Positions 1-10,341 of a stretch of 64,000 nucleotides of DNA are shown one piece after another. The position numbers were made by a program, and so were the translations under genes. The notes below the pieces were generated by a model. The model saw only the letters and a program-made list of their open reading frames with translations, had not been told where the DNA came from and made no database searches. Source of the stretch: Dipteris shenzhenensis (Eukaryota; Polypodiophyta; Polypodiopsida; Gleicheniales); the NCBI GenBank assembly GCA_047967505.1, contig CM106540.1. The stretch is one strand, 5' to 3'. How positions within the stretch are numbered: position 1 is the first letter of the stretch; the number at the start of each line of letters is the position of its first letter.

Positions 1-1629
1 ATCCAAAAAGACAACCCCTTTTGCCATTGGCTCTTGGTACACATTATGTATAAATTCCATTCCCTCCATGTTTGAACCAATTGTGTAGAACCTCCAAGGT
101 CGGGTGGAATTCGGTCCATGACTTGCACCTTCACTTTGTCCCATAATCCACCTCAGATACCCCTTTGCAGCATCAGGCAATGGTGGAGTTTCCTTGCCCT
201 GTTGAAGCTTCACTTTTAACCATGAGTCAGAGCAACCATGAATCTGATGATACAATTCTAGAGTAATTTTAAAATGTAATCTACACTCATCGCAATTTTT
301 TAACATTAAAGAAGGCCGTTCTGCGGATATAAACATATAAAGTTCTTCTTGTAGTGCAGCATCTCTCTTGATCTGCATAGCTCGTCCTTCAATATCAGGA
401 ATCATGGCATCAGTCTTTGTTTTAGCTATGACTACTCTACCTTCCTTAATGTCATTTTTAATTTGACCAATTTGATCATCACTCAATCCATGCAAGCATC
501 TATACATTGAGACTGTGGGTTGGCTACGGCATTTTCCATCTTGTGAATATTTGCCTGCAATGTAATCCCCAAGGATGGAGATCCAACCATCATAAATGGC
601 ATCGCTTGTAATTATCATATGTACATCCTTTGTGGCAAAGCTATTGCCCAATGTTACCTTGCCAGTGTCAATGAAAGCCTGCAAAATATATGAATCCATT
701 AGAATGCTGCAATAATCACGAAAACCGACTTGTAAAAAATGATTCATAATTAAAATCTGTACTTACATCCCAATTTTCACGATCTGGATGTCCTTTTGCA
801 AGCCCTTGTTGTGCTTTCTTGGGTCTGTTAAAGAGAATCCATTGTCCCCTCACCTGCTTAAGTATATCAATGTATGGAGATTGTCTCAAGATATTTTGAG
901 ACTCCAGGTTTGCCATCTTTGATATCTCCACACAAAAGTGTGCGGGACAATTCACTACAATCCTCACTTGGCGGGTGCGGTAGTAGTTCTTTCTTTGGGC
1001 CGTGCTGTTATCATCATTAGATGTGAATATTTTAGCAGCATATATTGAATGTTGTCCAGATAGTATCCAGTAGTGCCACTTGGTTAAATCCTTTTTATCT
1101 ACCCTTTCCAGGGGCTTCTTTGTTTCAGGATTGAAAGGCATTAAATCCGCTACAGCAGCAGGAGGCCTAGAGTTATAACCGAAGTCTGCAGCAAGCTTCT
1201 CCACATGCTCTTTGTTCAGCCCTCTATATACATAGCTTGGAGGAGCTTTTTGACATCTTGTAACTGGAATTGAAAATGTTGCATGCAACCCGAATGGGTA
1301 GTATTTTTCATATTCCACCAAGCCTGATGGTTTCTTTTGCCTTTTTTTCCTATGATCTTTCCACTTGGCTCCAATTCACTACCATTGCTTCTTTCCACAA
1401 CTGCTAGCATACCCTCTGGAGGTATTCCTTCTTGTGGTACATCAACTATAGTTAGCTTTCCTTTCTTTGCCCCTTCTCCGCTACCACCTGGTCCTTGAAC
1501 CACAGTCGATTTTCCTTTCTTTGTTCCTTCCCCACTATCTTCCCCACTCTTACGATTCTTTAATGTTGCTGAAACTTTGCGATATGATTCAATGATTGTT
1601 GTCACTGTGTCAATTTCATTTCCGGCCAA
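1..1629 (-). CDS. Unrecognised gene with ParB/sulfiredoxin-like look, two exons, runs off left edge
   Basis: Minus-strand gene. An ATG at 1629 opens a frame with a Lys/Gly-rich leader containing two GEG.KKGK repeats; near 1320 the frame shifts by one (in or near a T run), after which 767-1321 continues as a globular domain with RGLNKEHVEKLAADFG and WHYWILSGQHSIYAAK, a pattern reminiscent of ParB/Srx-type domains. A good donor (GTAAGT, 766-761) and acceptor (TTTTGCAG ending at 679) define an 88-bp intron, joined in phase 0. The second exon (678 to 1) is open without any stop for 226 codons and ends at the window edge in KGVVFLD. It contains a Cys pair (LKNCDECRLHF). Function is unknown; the ParB likeness is a visual inference. 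It is divergent from the gene starting near 4400, with the hairpin-repeat arrays between. Confidence 0.55.
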
Positions 1630-1639
1630 TTCTTTTCAA

Positions 1640-2480
1640 AGCACCAGGTTTAGGGAGATTTGGCTGTGCAGCCAAATCTTTTCAAAGCACCAGGTTTAGG
1701 GAGATTTGGCCATGCGGACAAATCTTGCTAGCTTCTTTCTAATCACGAGGGTCTATGGAGATTTGGCTGTGCAGCCAAATCTTTTCAAAGCACCAAGGTT
1801 TGGTGAGATTTGTGTGTGGTCAAATCTTGCTAGCTTCTTTCTAATCATAAGGGTCTATGGAGATTTGGCCATGCGGCCAATTCTTTTCAAAGTATAGGTT
1901 TAGGAAGATTTGGCCATGTAGCCAAATCTTTTCAAAGCACCAGGTTTGGGGAGATTTGGCTGTGTAGCCAAATCTTTTCAAAGCACCAAGTTTTCAAAGC
2001 ACTAAGGTTTGGGGAGATTTGGCTACGATGCAAAATCTTTCTAGCTTTTTATAAGTCACGAGGGTTTAGGGAGATTTGACTGTGCAACTAGCTTCTTTCT
2101 CATCACAAGGGTCTTGGGAGATTTGGCCGTGCGGCCAAATCTTTTCAAAGCAGCAGGATTTGGGGAGATTTGGTTGTGATGCCAAATCTTTCTAGCTTCT
2201 TTTAAAGCACCTAGGTCTAAAGAGATTTGGCCATGCAGCCAAATCTTTCTAGCTTCTTTCTAATCACGAGGGTCTAGGGAGATTTGGCCATGCGGCCAAA
2301 TCTTGCTATCTTCTTTCTAATCACGAGTGTCGAGGAAGATTTGGTTGTATGGCCAAATATTTTCAAAGCAGCAAGGTTTAGGAAGATTTAGTTGTGATGC
2401 CAAATCTTTATAGCTTCTTTGAAATCACCAAGTTATGGGGAGGGCCAAATCTTGTATGTTTTGAAGAAGCCAAGAGATTT
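1640..2480. repeat. Tandem array A of hairpin-containing 45-60 bp units
   Basis: About fifteen imperfect units, each with GATTTGGCC-NNNNN-GGCCAAATC (or a decayed form such as GATTTGGCTGTGCAGCCAAATC shortened) followed by a spacer resembling TTTTCAAAGCACCAGG or TTGCTAGCTTCTTTC. Each unit can fold into a 9-bp stem. The array starts within about ten bases of the first ATG of the minus-strand gene, so it occupies that gene's promoter side. Short ORFs through it are by-products of the repeat. Confidence 0.85.
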
Positions 2481-2489
2481 GGCCGCATG

Positions 2490-3570
2490 GCCAAATCTCC
2501 CCATTTAAAATTTAAAATTCAAATCTTAAGATTCAAATTTCAAATTTGAAGAATTTAAAATCTTAGATTCAAAATTTAAAATTCAAAATTCAAAATTCAA
2601 AATTCAAAATCTTAGATACAGAATTCAAATTTCAAATTTGAAGATCTGAAAGTCAAATCATATACTAAAGACCCTACTTTCAAATCACACTTCGAGATTC
2701 CTACTTTTGCAAGAGTCTTTCTTTCAAATTGAAATGGAGAAAATGGAGAAAACTGTGTTGTGGGAGGAAGGAACAGTGTTGTAGAGGGAAGGGGCAGCAT
2801 GGAGCAGTGTCGCGGAGGGGAGGAGCAGCGTGGAAGTCGTGGAGCAATCCCCCCAAAAAAGCATGTTTTGAGGGGAAGGAGCAATCCACCCAAAAGCATG
2901 ACGAGCAAAAAAAAAAAAAAAAAAAAAAAAAGACCTCTTTCTAATCCAATTATTGTGTGTGGAATCTATGGAGAGTTGAATTGGTAATGGAAGTTTAAAA
3001 CCTACATAGTTAAGTATACATTGTTAGGAACAAACTGGGATGGGGAGCCTCCCGGGACCTCTCATTTTGACATAGTTTTGAACTTTTTTGCTTGCAATTA
3101 GCTAAGCAAGGGTGGAGGAGTGTTTTCCAAGAACTACCCCATCTAAGACGTTGTCCTAAAGCTCTCAAACCACCCTACGTACACATTGGAGATCTAGGAA
3201 GGGAGAGAACAAGGTGAGCCTAGCACTTGATCCCCCATGAAGACAAATTCAATTCCTTCTCATAGGTTTACTTTTTATGCTTGGTTTAAAAGGTTTGTTT
3301 AGCTTTGCCTTTTAAAGTTTTGGTTTTTTAATAGTTTTAGATTTTCTAGTTTGCTTTTAAAGTAATAGTATGATTTTAAAGTGTAATAGCGTGAATCATT
3401 AAAAGCATGTACGATTTTTTTGAAAGTAGGATCTCTAGATTTGAATTTCAAAATTTGAAACTTGAAACTTGAAATTTGAATTTTTTATTTAAAATTTTGA
3501 ATTTTGATTTTTGAACTTTAAATTTTAAATTTTAAAATTTGGATTTTCAATTTTTAAATTTAACGTTTGA
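2490..3570. repeat. AT-rich inverted arms around a unique core with poly-A
   Basis: 2490-2720 and 3420-3565 are made of AAATTTGAA/TTCAAATTT words and are partly reverse complements of each other: the text around 2685-2715 (AGATTCCTACTTTT) matches the reverse of 3420-3440 (GAAAGTAGGATCTCT). The core holds a purine-rich stretch (2725-2890), a run of 25 A (2907-2931) and about 490 bp without a recognisable gene. With arrays A and B as outer arms this resembles a foldback-type element, but terminal target duplications were not identified. Confidence 0.5.
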
Positions 3571-3574
3571 AGAT

Positions 3575-4346
3575 TTATCCATGTGGCCAAATCTTCCTAG
3601 TGATTTGAAAGAAGATTTGGCCATGTGGCCAAGTCTTCCTAGTGATTTCAAAGAAGCTAGCAACATTTGGCAGCACGGCAAAATCTTCCCAAACCCTAAT
3701 GCTTTGAAAGATTTGGCCACATGGCCAAATCTCCCAGAATCTGGTGATTTGAAAGAAGCATGCAAGAGGAGGTTGCACGGTCAAAACTCTCCATACCCTA
3801 GTGCTTTGAAAGAAGCCTACAAGATTTGGCCACACGACCAAATCTCCCCAAGTTTCAAAGAACGCCACAAACAAATCTTCTCAGTGCTTTGAAACCAAGG
3901 TCTCGAAGGATTTGGCCGTGCATCCAAATCTTGCTAGCTTCTTTGAAAGCACCAAGGTCTGAGCAGATTTGGCCGTGTGGCCAAATCTTATCGCTTCTTT
4001 CAAAGCACTACTGTCTTAGGAGATTTGGCCATGTGGCCAAATCTTGTTGGCTCCTTTCAAAGCACCAGGGTCTGGGGAGATTTGACCATGTGGCCAAATC
4101 TTGTCGGCTTCTTTCAAAGCACCAAGGTCTAAGTAGATTTGGATGTGTGGATAAATCTTGATGGCTTCTTGAAAGCACCAGCATCTCAGGAGATTTGTTT
4201 GTGTGGACAAATCTTGCTATCTCCCTTTCAAAGCACCATGGTTTGTGAAGATTTGGCCATGTAGCCAAATTTTGCTGCCTGAAATTCAAAGCACCAAGGA
4301 TTAGGAAGATTTGGTCTTGCAATGAAATCTTGTAAAGCATTTTCAT
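3575..4346. repeat. Array B of the same hairpin units, first inverted then direct
   Basis: The units between about 3575 and 3890 carry the spacer in reverse orientation (GATTTGAAAGAAG, CCCTAGTGCTTTGAAAG) relative to array A; from about 3895 to 4346 the spacer is again direct (TTGCTAGCTTCTTTGAAAGCACC). The orientation switch is visible near 3890. The array ends about 50 bp before the plus-strand gene at 4393, so arrays A and B fill the whole divergent intergenic space. Confidence 0.8.
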
Positions 4347-4392
4347 CCTAAGTCACACCATCAGATATCAATATTGAACTATAACAAATGCT

Positions 4393-4880
4393 ATGTACTA
4401 TGCAGGTGCCACATTGAAAGTGGGGGTTAAAGTCAACTTGCTTGTCAGTGGAAAGATTGTTGCCATTGGGACAATACTCTCTACATCACATGATGACATG
4501 TGCCAAGGTGTGCCCTTGGGAGAAAACAATGTATCGGTGGCGATCGATATTTGTATGGATGAAAGTGCACTTCTTCCATTTCCTACAATGGATGCATTCT
4601 TAGTCTATGAGGCTTTGGGTAGTGTTGTTTGTTGGAAAGCACGATCAATGAGTTGTGTGGACAATGTCAATGGAGCTATTATACCAATGAATGATATAAC
4701 ATCAGATACCATTGACGTTGAACCTCTATGTGAATATGATGAGTTTTCCATTCGAGAATCATGGAAGGACAAGAAAGTCTTAATATGGGATGAGCAGAAA
4801 ACCAAGAGCATTGTAGAGGGTATTGTTTTGTATGTCTACCCATTTTAACCTATAAATTTTGAGATGCTTGGTGAAGGTAA
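4393..4880 (+). pseudogene. DUF8039-like exon, interrupted by CACTA-1
   Basis: The frame reads a compact domain with LVSGKIVAIGTI, GVPLGENNVSVAID, ALLPFPTMDAFLV and EALGSVVCWKARS, a spacing I associate with the plant transposon-related DUF8039 family (from memory). A possible 3' splice site (TACTATGCAG) at 4396-4405 suggests the true exon starts just after it. There is an in-frame TAA at 4846, after which the frame stays open until CACTA-1 begins at 4881. Across the element, keeping one copy of the TAA target duplication, the frame continues directly (GEG then NLGVGIEKY) from 15016. This piece is therefore the upstream part of the gene at 15016-17694. Confidence 0.6.
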
Positions 4881-4977
4881 CACTACAAGGCATAGGCCAT
4901 TTTTCGATGGAAATACAGACGCTTTTTACATTAAAATTTTTTTTTTTCACGGGCGCAAAGGTCGCTATAAAAGTCGT

Positions 4978-5145
4978 TAAAATCATCGGAAAAGGAGCGT
5001 CGCTATAAACCGTCGCTATATAGCGACGCTGTTAATCGTCGCTATATAGCGACAATGACAAACGTCGCTATATAGCGACACTGTTAATCGTCGCTATATA
5101 GCGACACTGGTAAACGTCGCTATATAGCGACGATTAACAGAAGTA
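4978..5145. promoter_or_regulatory. Left subterminal palindrome cluster of CACTA-1
   Basis: Five near-perfect copies of GTCGCTATATAGCGAC spaced about 28-30 bp, preceded by decayed half-copies (GTCGCTATAAA). Each copy is self-complementary. In En/Spm-type elements such subterminal repeats bind the element's TNPA-type protein; that role is inferred here from position and family. Confidence 0.85.
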
Positions 5146-5146
5146 A

Positions 5147-5217
5147 AAAAAAAGGGTTAGTGGGGCTAAACAGGGCTTCCTTTTGGCCCTGTTTAGCCCC
5201 ACTAATCCTTTTTTTTT
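5147..5217. other. Long perfect hairpin in CACTA-1 left end
   Basis: Two arms of about 28 bp (GGGTTAGTGGGGCTAAACAG and its complement CTGTTTAGCCCCACTAATCC, extended by A and T runs) flank a loop of about ten bases. A transcript crossing it, for example readthrough from the minus-strand gene ending at 5406, would fold into a stable stem. No family is recognised. Confidence 0.8.
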
Positions 5218-5405
5218 TTGTGTAATTACAAAAGAAAGTTTTTTATAACAAAATTTCCCTTGCTTGCAGGGTGATACAAAATTGTTCTTGTGAACGATGA
5301 GGAAGAAATGCATATACATATACAACTGTGTTTGTAACAAAATTACCCTGTGAAAGGGCGATACAAAATTGCTCTAACGAGCGGATATACAAAATGCTAC
5401 TACCA

Positions 5406-6975
5406 CTACTCATCCGAATCCGAATCCGAATCGTCTTGTTGGCCTGTTCCTTGGTCCTCGACACCTGCGTCTTCTCCCTCGTCCCTGACACTTGCGTCTT
5501 CTCCCTCGTCCTCGACACTTGCGTCCGATCCTTGCCCCTGTTGATCGCTCGTCTTTGATGATGGGACGCTTGAGCTTTGACCCTAAGAGTGAACCATATA
5601 AATCGAAAATTAGATTGGAACTTAAATTAAAAAGTGAGATTACAAGTAGGAGTAAACTTATACCGTGCGAGTAGCCACCTCAGCCCAATCGACTGTCGCT
5701 CCCATTGCCTCTTGCTCAATGAACCACGGCTTTGTTCCTATCCGAAATGCGTGCCGCGTCTCTGCATCCGTAGGAAGACGACCCATCGCAGCTTGCTGTG
5801 GATCCAATTTACGAGAGTTAGAGTTAGCTAAAGTGCATGTAATATGTAAGTAAAACAAATAGAACAATACATTAAATGGGAAGAAGTAGACTTACCACGA
5901 TTGCCTCGAACGCATACCGTCCGCCTGCACCAAAGTGCGAAGTACCTACGACATCTAGCCATCTCTTCGCAGCCCTCCTCTGACCCTCGAACATTTCGGG
6001 ATGGTCCCTATGTTGCTTCTTGAAGTACTTCCAATCAGCTTTGTCTGCCCAGCTGGGTTTAGCCAACCCCTTTGTAATGGAAGTACGCAAGGTTGATCTG
6101 CGATGCTTTAGGACCAAACCCATGCGCTCGAGCATATAATTGTTATTATACTCCACATTTGGCGGATTAGGATATCTTTGTTTTAACTCATCGATCACCG
6201 CCTACTTCTTTTGGGCATCTTGATACCGCCAATCGATATTTATGCCGCTCTTGAAGTGATGACTCATCAACCGCCTCATGGCGGCCATCACTGCTTTGCC
6301 CTTTTTGTCTTCTATTATCTCTCCGGCAGATGTGATTTGATAGGAGAGATCCCCTGATGAGTAAGGGGGACTGACGGTAGCAGAGTCTGAAGGAGTAGAA
6401 GCTGCACAACCGCTTTCGGATCGAGGAGTAGCTGTGGGAGTAGGAGAGGGAAAGGGACCTGACTGATACTGTGTCTCCAGATAAAGTGGAGACCTAAAGG
6501 AGCGTGAGTGTGCTGACTCGTCTACATCTCCTGAGTCAGCACAACATGAGCCGCCCATCCTACTCTTCCTTCCCTTGTGGGAGGCATGCATAGGTGATGA
6601 TCCCACGGTCGAAGGGGCGCGAGGGGATGGCTGGGCAGTACTTCCACCCGTCAGTGTAGGGGAAGGATTTGCGGAGGTCCTCTGAGAGAGCAGAGAGAAG
6701 AATCTCGCTGCCTCCTCATCGCTCATCTGCGCTACAAACTCGTCGGGAGTCCCGACAAAGCCATGCGCGGCTAGCAAAGGAGTCCCCTGAGGGGTAGTCG
6801 CAGTGCTATGTGGAAGAGGGGTCGTAGTCACAGTGCTAGGACCGAGAGGAGTCGGACCACGGGTAGTCCTCGGGGTAGTCGCCTGAGAGGAATCAAAGTC
6901 CTCTGGAGCATATAGATCGTGAGCTCTCCTCCTGCGAGGCTGTCCGTACTCGTCCGATGAGCGATGTGATCCCAT
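5406..6975 (-). pseudogene. TNPA-like gene of CACTA-1
   Basis: Spliced minus-strand gene. The ATG at 6975 opens a Ser/Thr/Pro-rich region (6202-6975) ending in a basic part; a TAG at 6201-6199 interrupts the frame, which then continues with VIDELKQRYPNPPNVEY and a basic, Trp-containing domain ending HFGAGGRYAFEAIV (about 5890-6198). Later exons lie at about 5670-5800 (AAMGRLPTDAETRHAFRIGT) and 5406-5570, a highly acidic SDSDSDE tail. The YPNPPN box and the FGAGG box recur in the corresponding genes of CACTA-3 and CACTA-4, supporting homology. The product is expected to bind the palindromic subterminal motif (inference from TNPA). Splice sites of the small exons are approximate. Confidence 0.7.
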
Positions 6976-7014
6976 GTCTAACATAGACACAAACATGAAA
7001 ATAGAAAACAAAAA

Positions 7015-9250
7015 ACAAACATGAGCATTCTCATAGGCATAGGCATAGGCAAGAAGAAAGAAGAGGGAAAGGAAAGAAGAGGGAAAGGAAAGAGGGAAAG
7101 AAGAGGGAAAGATAAGAGGGAAAGAAGATGTAAAGGAAAGAAAAGAATGAGAATGAGGAAATAGAGAATGAGAGAAGGGGGAAATAGAGAAGGAGCTTAT
7201 GCTCATGCGGAAATAGAGAAGGAGCTTATGCGGAAAAAGAGAAGGAGCTTATGTGGAAAAAGAGAATGAGAGAAGCATAAGCTTCTCTCATTCTCTATTT
7301 CCGCATAAGCTTATGCGGAAACTTACGCATAAGCTCATGCTCATGCATGAGCATAAGCATGAGCTTATGCTTATGCTTATGCTTAAGCTCCTTCTCTCTT
7401 TCCGCATAAGCTCCTTCTCTATTTCCGCATGAGCATAAGCATGAGCTTATGCTTATGCTTATGCTTAAGCATAAGCATAAGCATAAGCTCATGCTTATGC
7501 TCATGCGGAAATAGAGAAGGAGCTTATGCGGAAAGAGAGAAGGAGCTTATGCGGAAAAAGAGAATGAGAGAAGCATAAGCTTCTCTCATTCTCTATTTCT
7601 GCATAAGCTTATGCAGAAACTTGCGCATAAGCTCATGCTCATGCATGAGCATAAGCATGAGCTTATGCTTATGCTTATGCTTAAGCATAAGCATAAGCAT
7701 AAGCTCATGCTTATGCTCATGCGGGAATAGAGAAGGAGCTTATGCTCATGCGGAAATAGACAAGGAGCTTATGTAGAAAAAGAGAAGGAGCTTATGCGGA
7801 AACTTACGCATAAGCTCATGCTCATGCATGAGCATAAGCATAAGCTCATGCTTATGCTCATGCGGAAATAGAGAAGGAGCTTATGCGGAAAGAGAAAAGG
7901 AGCTTATGCGGAAAAAGAGAATGAGAGAAGCATAAGCTTCTCTCATTCTCTATTTCCGCATAAGCTTATGCGAAAACTTGCGCATAAGCTCATGCTCATG
8001 CATGAGCATAAGCATGAGCTTATGCTCATGTGGAAATAGAGAAGGAGCTTATGCTCATGCGGAAATAGAGAAGGAGCTTATGTGGAAAAAAGAGAAGGAG
8101 ATTATGCGGAAAAAGAGAATGAGAGAAGCATAAGCTTCTCTCATTTCTCTATTTCCCCATAAGCTTATGCGGAAACTTACGCATAAGCTCATGCTCATGC
8201 ATGAGCATAAGCATGAGCTTATGCTTAAGCATGAGCTTATGCTTAAGCATAAGCATAAGCATAAGCTCATGCTTATGATCATGCGGAAATAGAGAAGGAG
8301 CTTATGCGGAAAGAGAGAAGGAGCTTATGCGGAAAAAGAGAATGAGAGAAGCATAAGCTTCTCTCATTCTCTATTTCCGCATAAGCTCATGCTTATGCTC
8401 ATGCAGAAATAGAGAAGGAGCTTATGCTCATGCGGAAATAGAGAAGGAGCTTATGCGGAAAAAGAGAAGGAGCTTATGCGGAAAAAGAGAATGAGAGAAG
8501 CATAAGCTTCTCTCATTCTCTATTTCCGCATAAGCTTATGCGAAAACTTACGCATAAGCTCATGCTCATGCATGAGCATAAGCATGAGCTTATGCTCATG
8601 CGGAAATAGAGAAGGAGCTTATGCGGAAAGAGAGAAGGAGCTTATGCGAAAACTTGCGCATAAGCTCATGCTCATGCGGAAATAGAGAAGGAGCTTATGC
8701 TCATGCGGAAATAGAGAAGGAGCTTATGCTCATGCGGAAATAGAGAAGGAGCTTATGCGGAAACTTACGCATAAGCTCATGCTTATGCTCATGCGGAAAA
8801 AGAGAAGGAGCTTATGCTCATGCGGAAATAGAGGAGGAGCTTATGCGGAAAAAGAGATGGAGCTTATGCGGAAACTTACGCATAAGCTCATGCTCATGCA
8901 TGAGCATAAGCATGAGTTTATGCTCATGCTTATGCTTAAGCATAAGCATAAGCATAAGCTCATGCTTATGCTCATGCGGAAATAGAGAAGGAGCTTATGC
9001 TCATGCGGAAAAAGAGCTTATGCGAATGAGAGAAGGGGGAATGAGAGAAGCATAAGCATAAGAGAATAAGAGGGAAAGGAAATAGAGAATAAGAGGGAAA
9101 GGAAAGAGAGAAGGGAAAAGAGAGAGGGGGAAAGAGAGAAGGGGGAAAGAGAGAATAAGAGAAGAGGGAAAAAAGAGAAGGGGGAAAAATGAGAAAAAGA
9201 GAAGGGGGAAGACGGAAAGAGAGAGAGGGGAAGAGAGGGTTCCTACGCCC
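7015..9250. repeat. 2.2-kb palindromic minisatellite in CACTA-1
   Basis: Built from a few words: GCATAAGC/GCTTATGC, GCATGAGC/GCTCATGC, GCGGAAATAGAGAAGGAGC and GAGAATGAGAGAAGCATAAG, repeatedly arranged as inverted copies (for example AGAAGCATAAGCTTCT with flanking AGAGAATGAG and CTCATTCTCT). Higher-order blocks of about 200-300 bp recur. It lies upstream of the TNPA-like gene start, probably within its 5' leader or intron. From 9040 to 9240 it grades into an almost pure purine tract. ORFs in it are low-complexity and not genes. Confidence 0.9.
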
Positions 9251-9960
9251 ATCACTGCAGCTAGCGCTTAAGGCGCTAGCTACAGGCCAATGCAAATAAC
9301 AAAAATATTAAATGGAAAGAAGAGGAAGCACTTACCTGTAAAAGTATGTCCCGCTCGGTGTAGTGGACTGGCCCCACAAAAGAGAGAGTATGTCCTGCTC
9401 AGTGTAGTGGACTGGCCCTACAAAAGAGAGAAAACAACCCATTTTTTCAAATAAGATGTTAGTGGAAAGAGGAGATCACAAAAGCAACTTCTCGAAAGGA
9501 GACAAGGAAAGAGAAGATTGAGGAGACAAGGAAAGGAGGAGATTGAGGAGACAAGGAGAAAGAGAAGAAAGAGAAATACAGGCAGAAGAGGTGAGTTTCT
9601 TTCTTTCTTTCTTGAAATTTCGTTTTTTGTTTCAATCCTTTCAAATCAAGCATGAAAACTAGTTTAAAACTTTAGCAATACAAGTAGAAACACTCACAAA
9701 ACCAAAGCTAACAAACAAACAACCTACATTGTTGAAACAAACTCACCTCTTGAAGAACTTTCTTTCTGGAAACCAAAGAGGGAAAAAGGAGAGAGCGGGA
9801 GTACAAGAGGTAGGAGAAGGGTGAGGAGTGGGAAATAGAGTAGGAGGTTGCTTGGAATAGATGGGAGGTTGTCGAAAATAGGTGGGAGGAGATTTTGGGT
9901 TGCTTACTTGAGAGATTAGGAATGGCTTGAGCAAAACGCCGCGCGTTTCGGCGTTTCGGG
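9251..9960 (-). other. Upstream leader of the CACTA-1 TNPA-like gene
   Basis: No gene is recognised. The stretch holds a near-perfect palindrome (AGCTAGCGCTTAAGGCGCTAGCT shortened; 9258-9281), a tandem duplication of about 63 bp units sharing GTGTAGTGGACTGGCCC (9344-9430), and more purine-rich sequence (9460-9580, 9770-9900), which is pyrimidine-rich on the coding strand of the TNPA-like gene. It probably corresponds to spliced leader sequence. Confidence 0.5.
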
Positions 9961-9964
9961 TTTT

Positions 9965-10112
9965 AACCCACAGCGTCGCTATATAGCGACACTCTTTCGT
10001 CGCTATATAGCGACGTTTTTAATTTAAAGCGTCGCTATATAGCGACGTTTTAAATTAAAAACGTCGCTATATAGCGACGGAACAGAGCGTTGCTATATAG
10101 CGACGCTTATTG
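9965..10112. promoter_or_regulatory. Central palindrome cluster in the divergent promoter of CACTA-1
   Basis: Five copies of GTCGCTATATAGCGAC (one with a C-to-T change, GTTGCTATATAGCGAC) sit between the TNPA-like gene (leftward) and the transposase gene (rightward). The motif is the same as at both element ends. Its position predicts feedback control of both genes by the protein that binds the ends; this is inference. Confidence 0.85.
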
Positions 10113-10341
10113 TTTATTTTTTTGTATGGCCTCTTGTGAAGCTCAAACATGCTATGCTTATAATTGTCAATATCTCCTCTTACTATATAGCCTTACTATA
10201 TAGGATTTTTTGTTTCAATCCTTACTATATAGCGACGTCATTCTTTTTATATGGCCTCAAGAGAAGCTCAAATTAAACATGCTATGCTCATAATTGTCAA
10301 TATCTCCTCTTCATGCTTATGTTTTGGTTTTATAAGTGTAG

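Noticed and set aside
2729-2987. Lysine-tailed ORFs
   Set aside because: The tail is the 25-base A run; the rest is purine-rich non-coding sequence.
1640-4346. CRISPR-like array
   Set aside because: Unit lengths vary, spacers are themselves similar, repeats contain a decaying hairpin and the setting is a plant nuclear genome; no cas gene.
3539-4346. ORFs with repeated WPNLPSDLKE or DLATWPNL words
   Set aside because: Open frames on both strands produced by the tandem units; stops absent only because the unit lacks them.
7015-9250. ORFs rich in MLMLKHKH or SISISSCLC repeats
   Set aside because: They are translations of the palindromic minisatellite; composition is set by the repeat and both strands give similar low-complexity frames.
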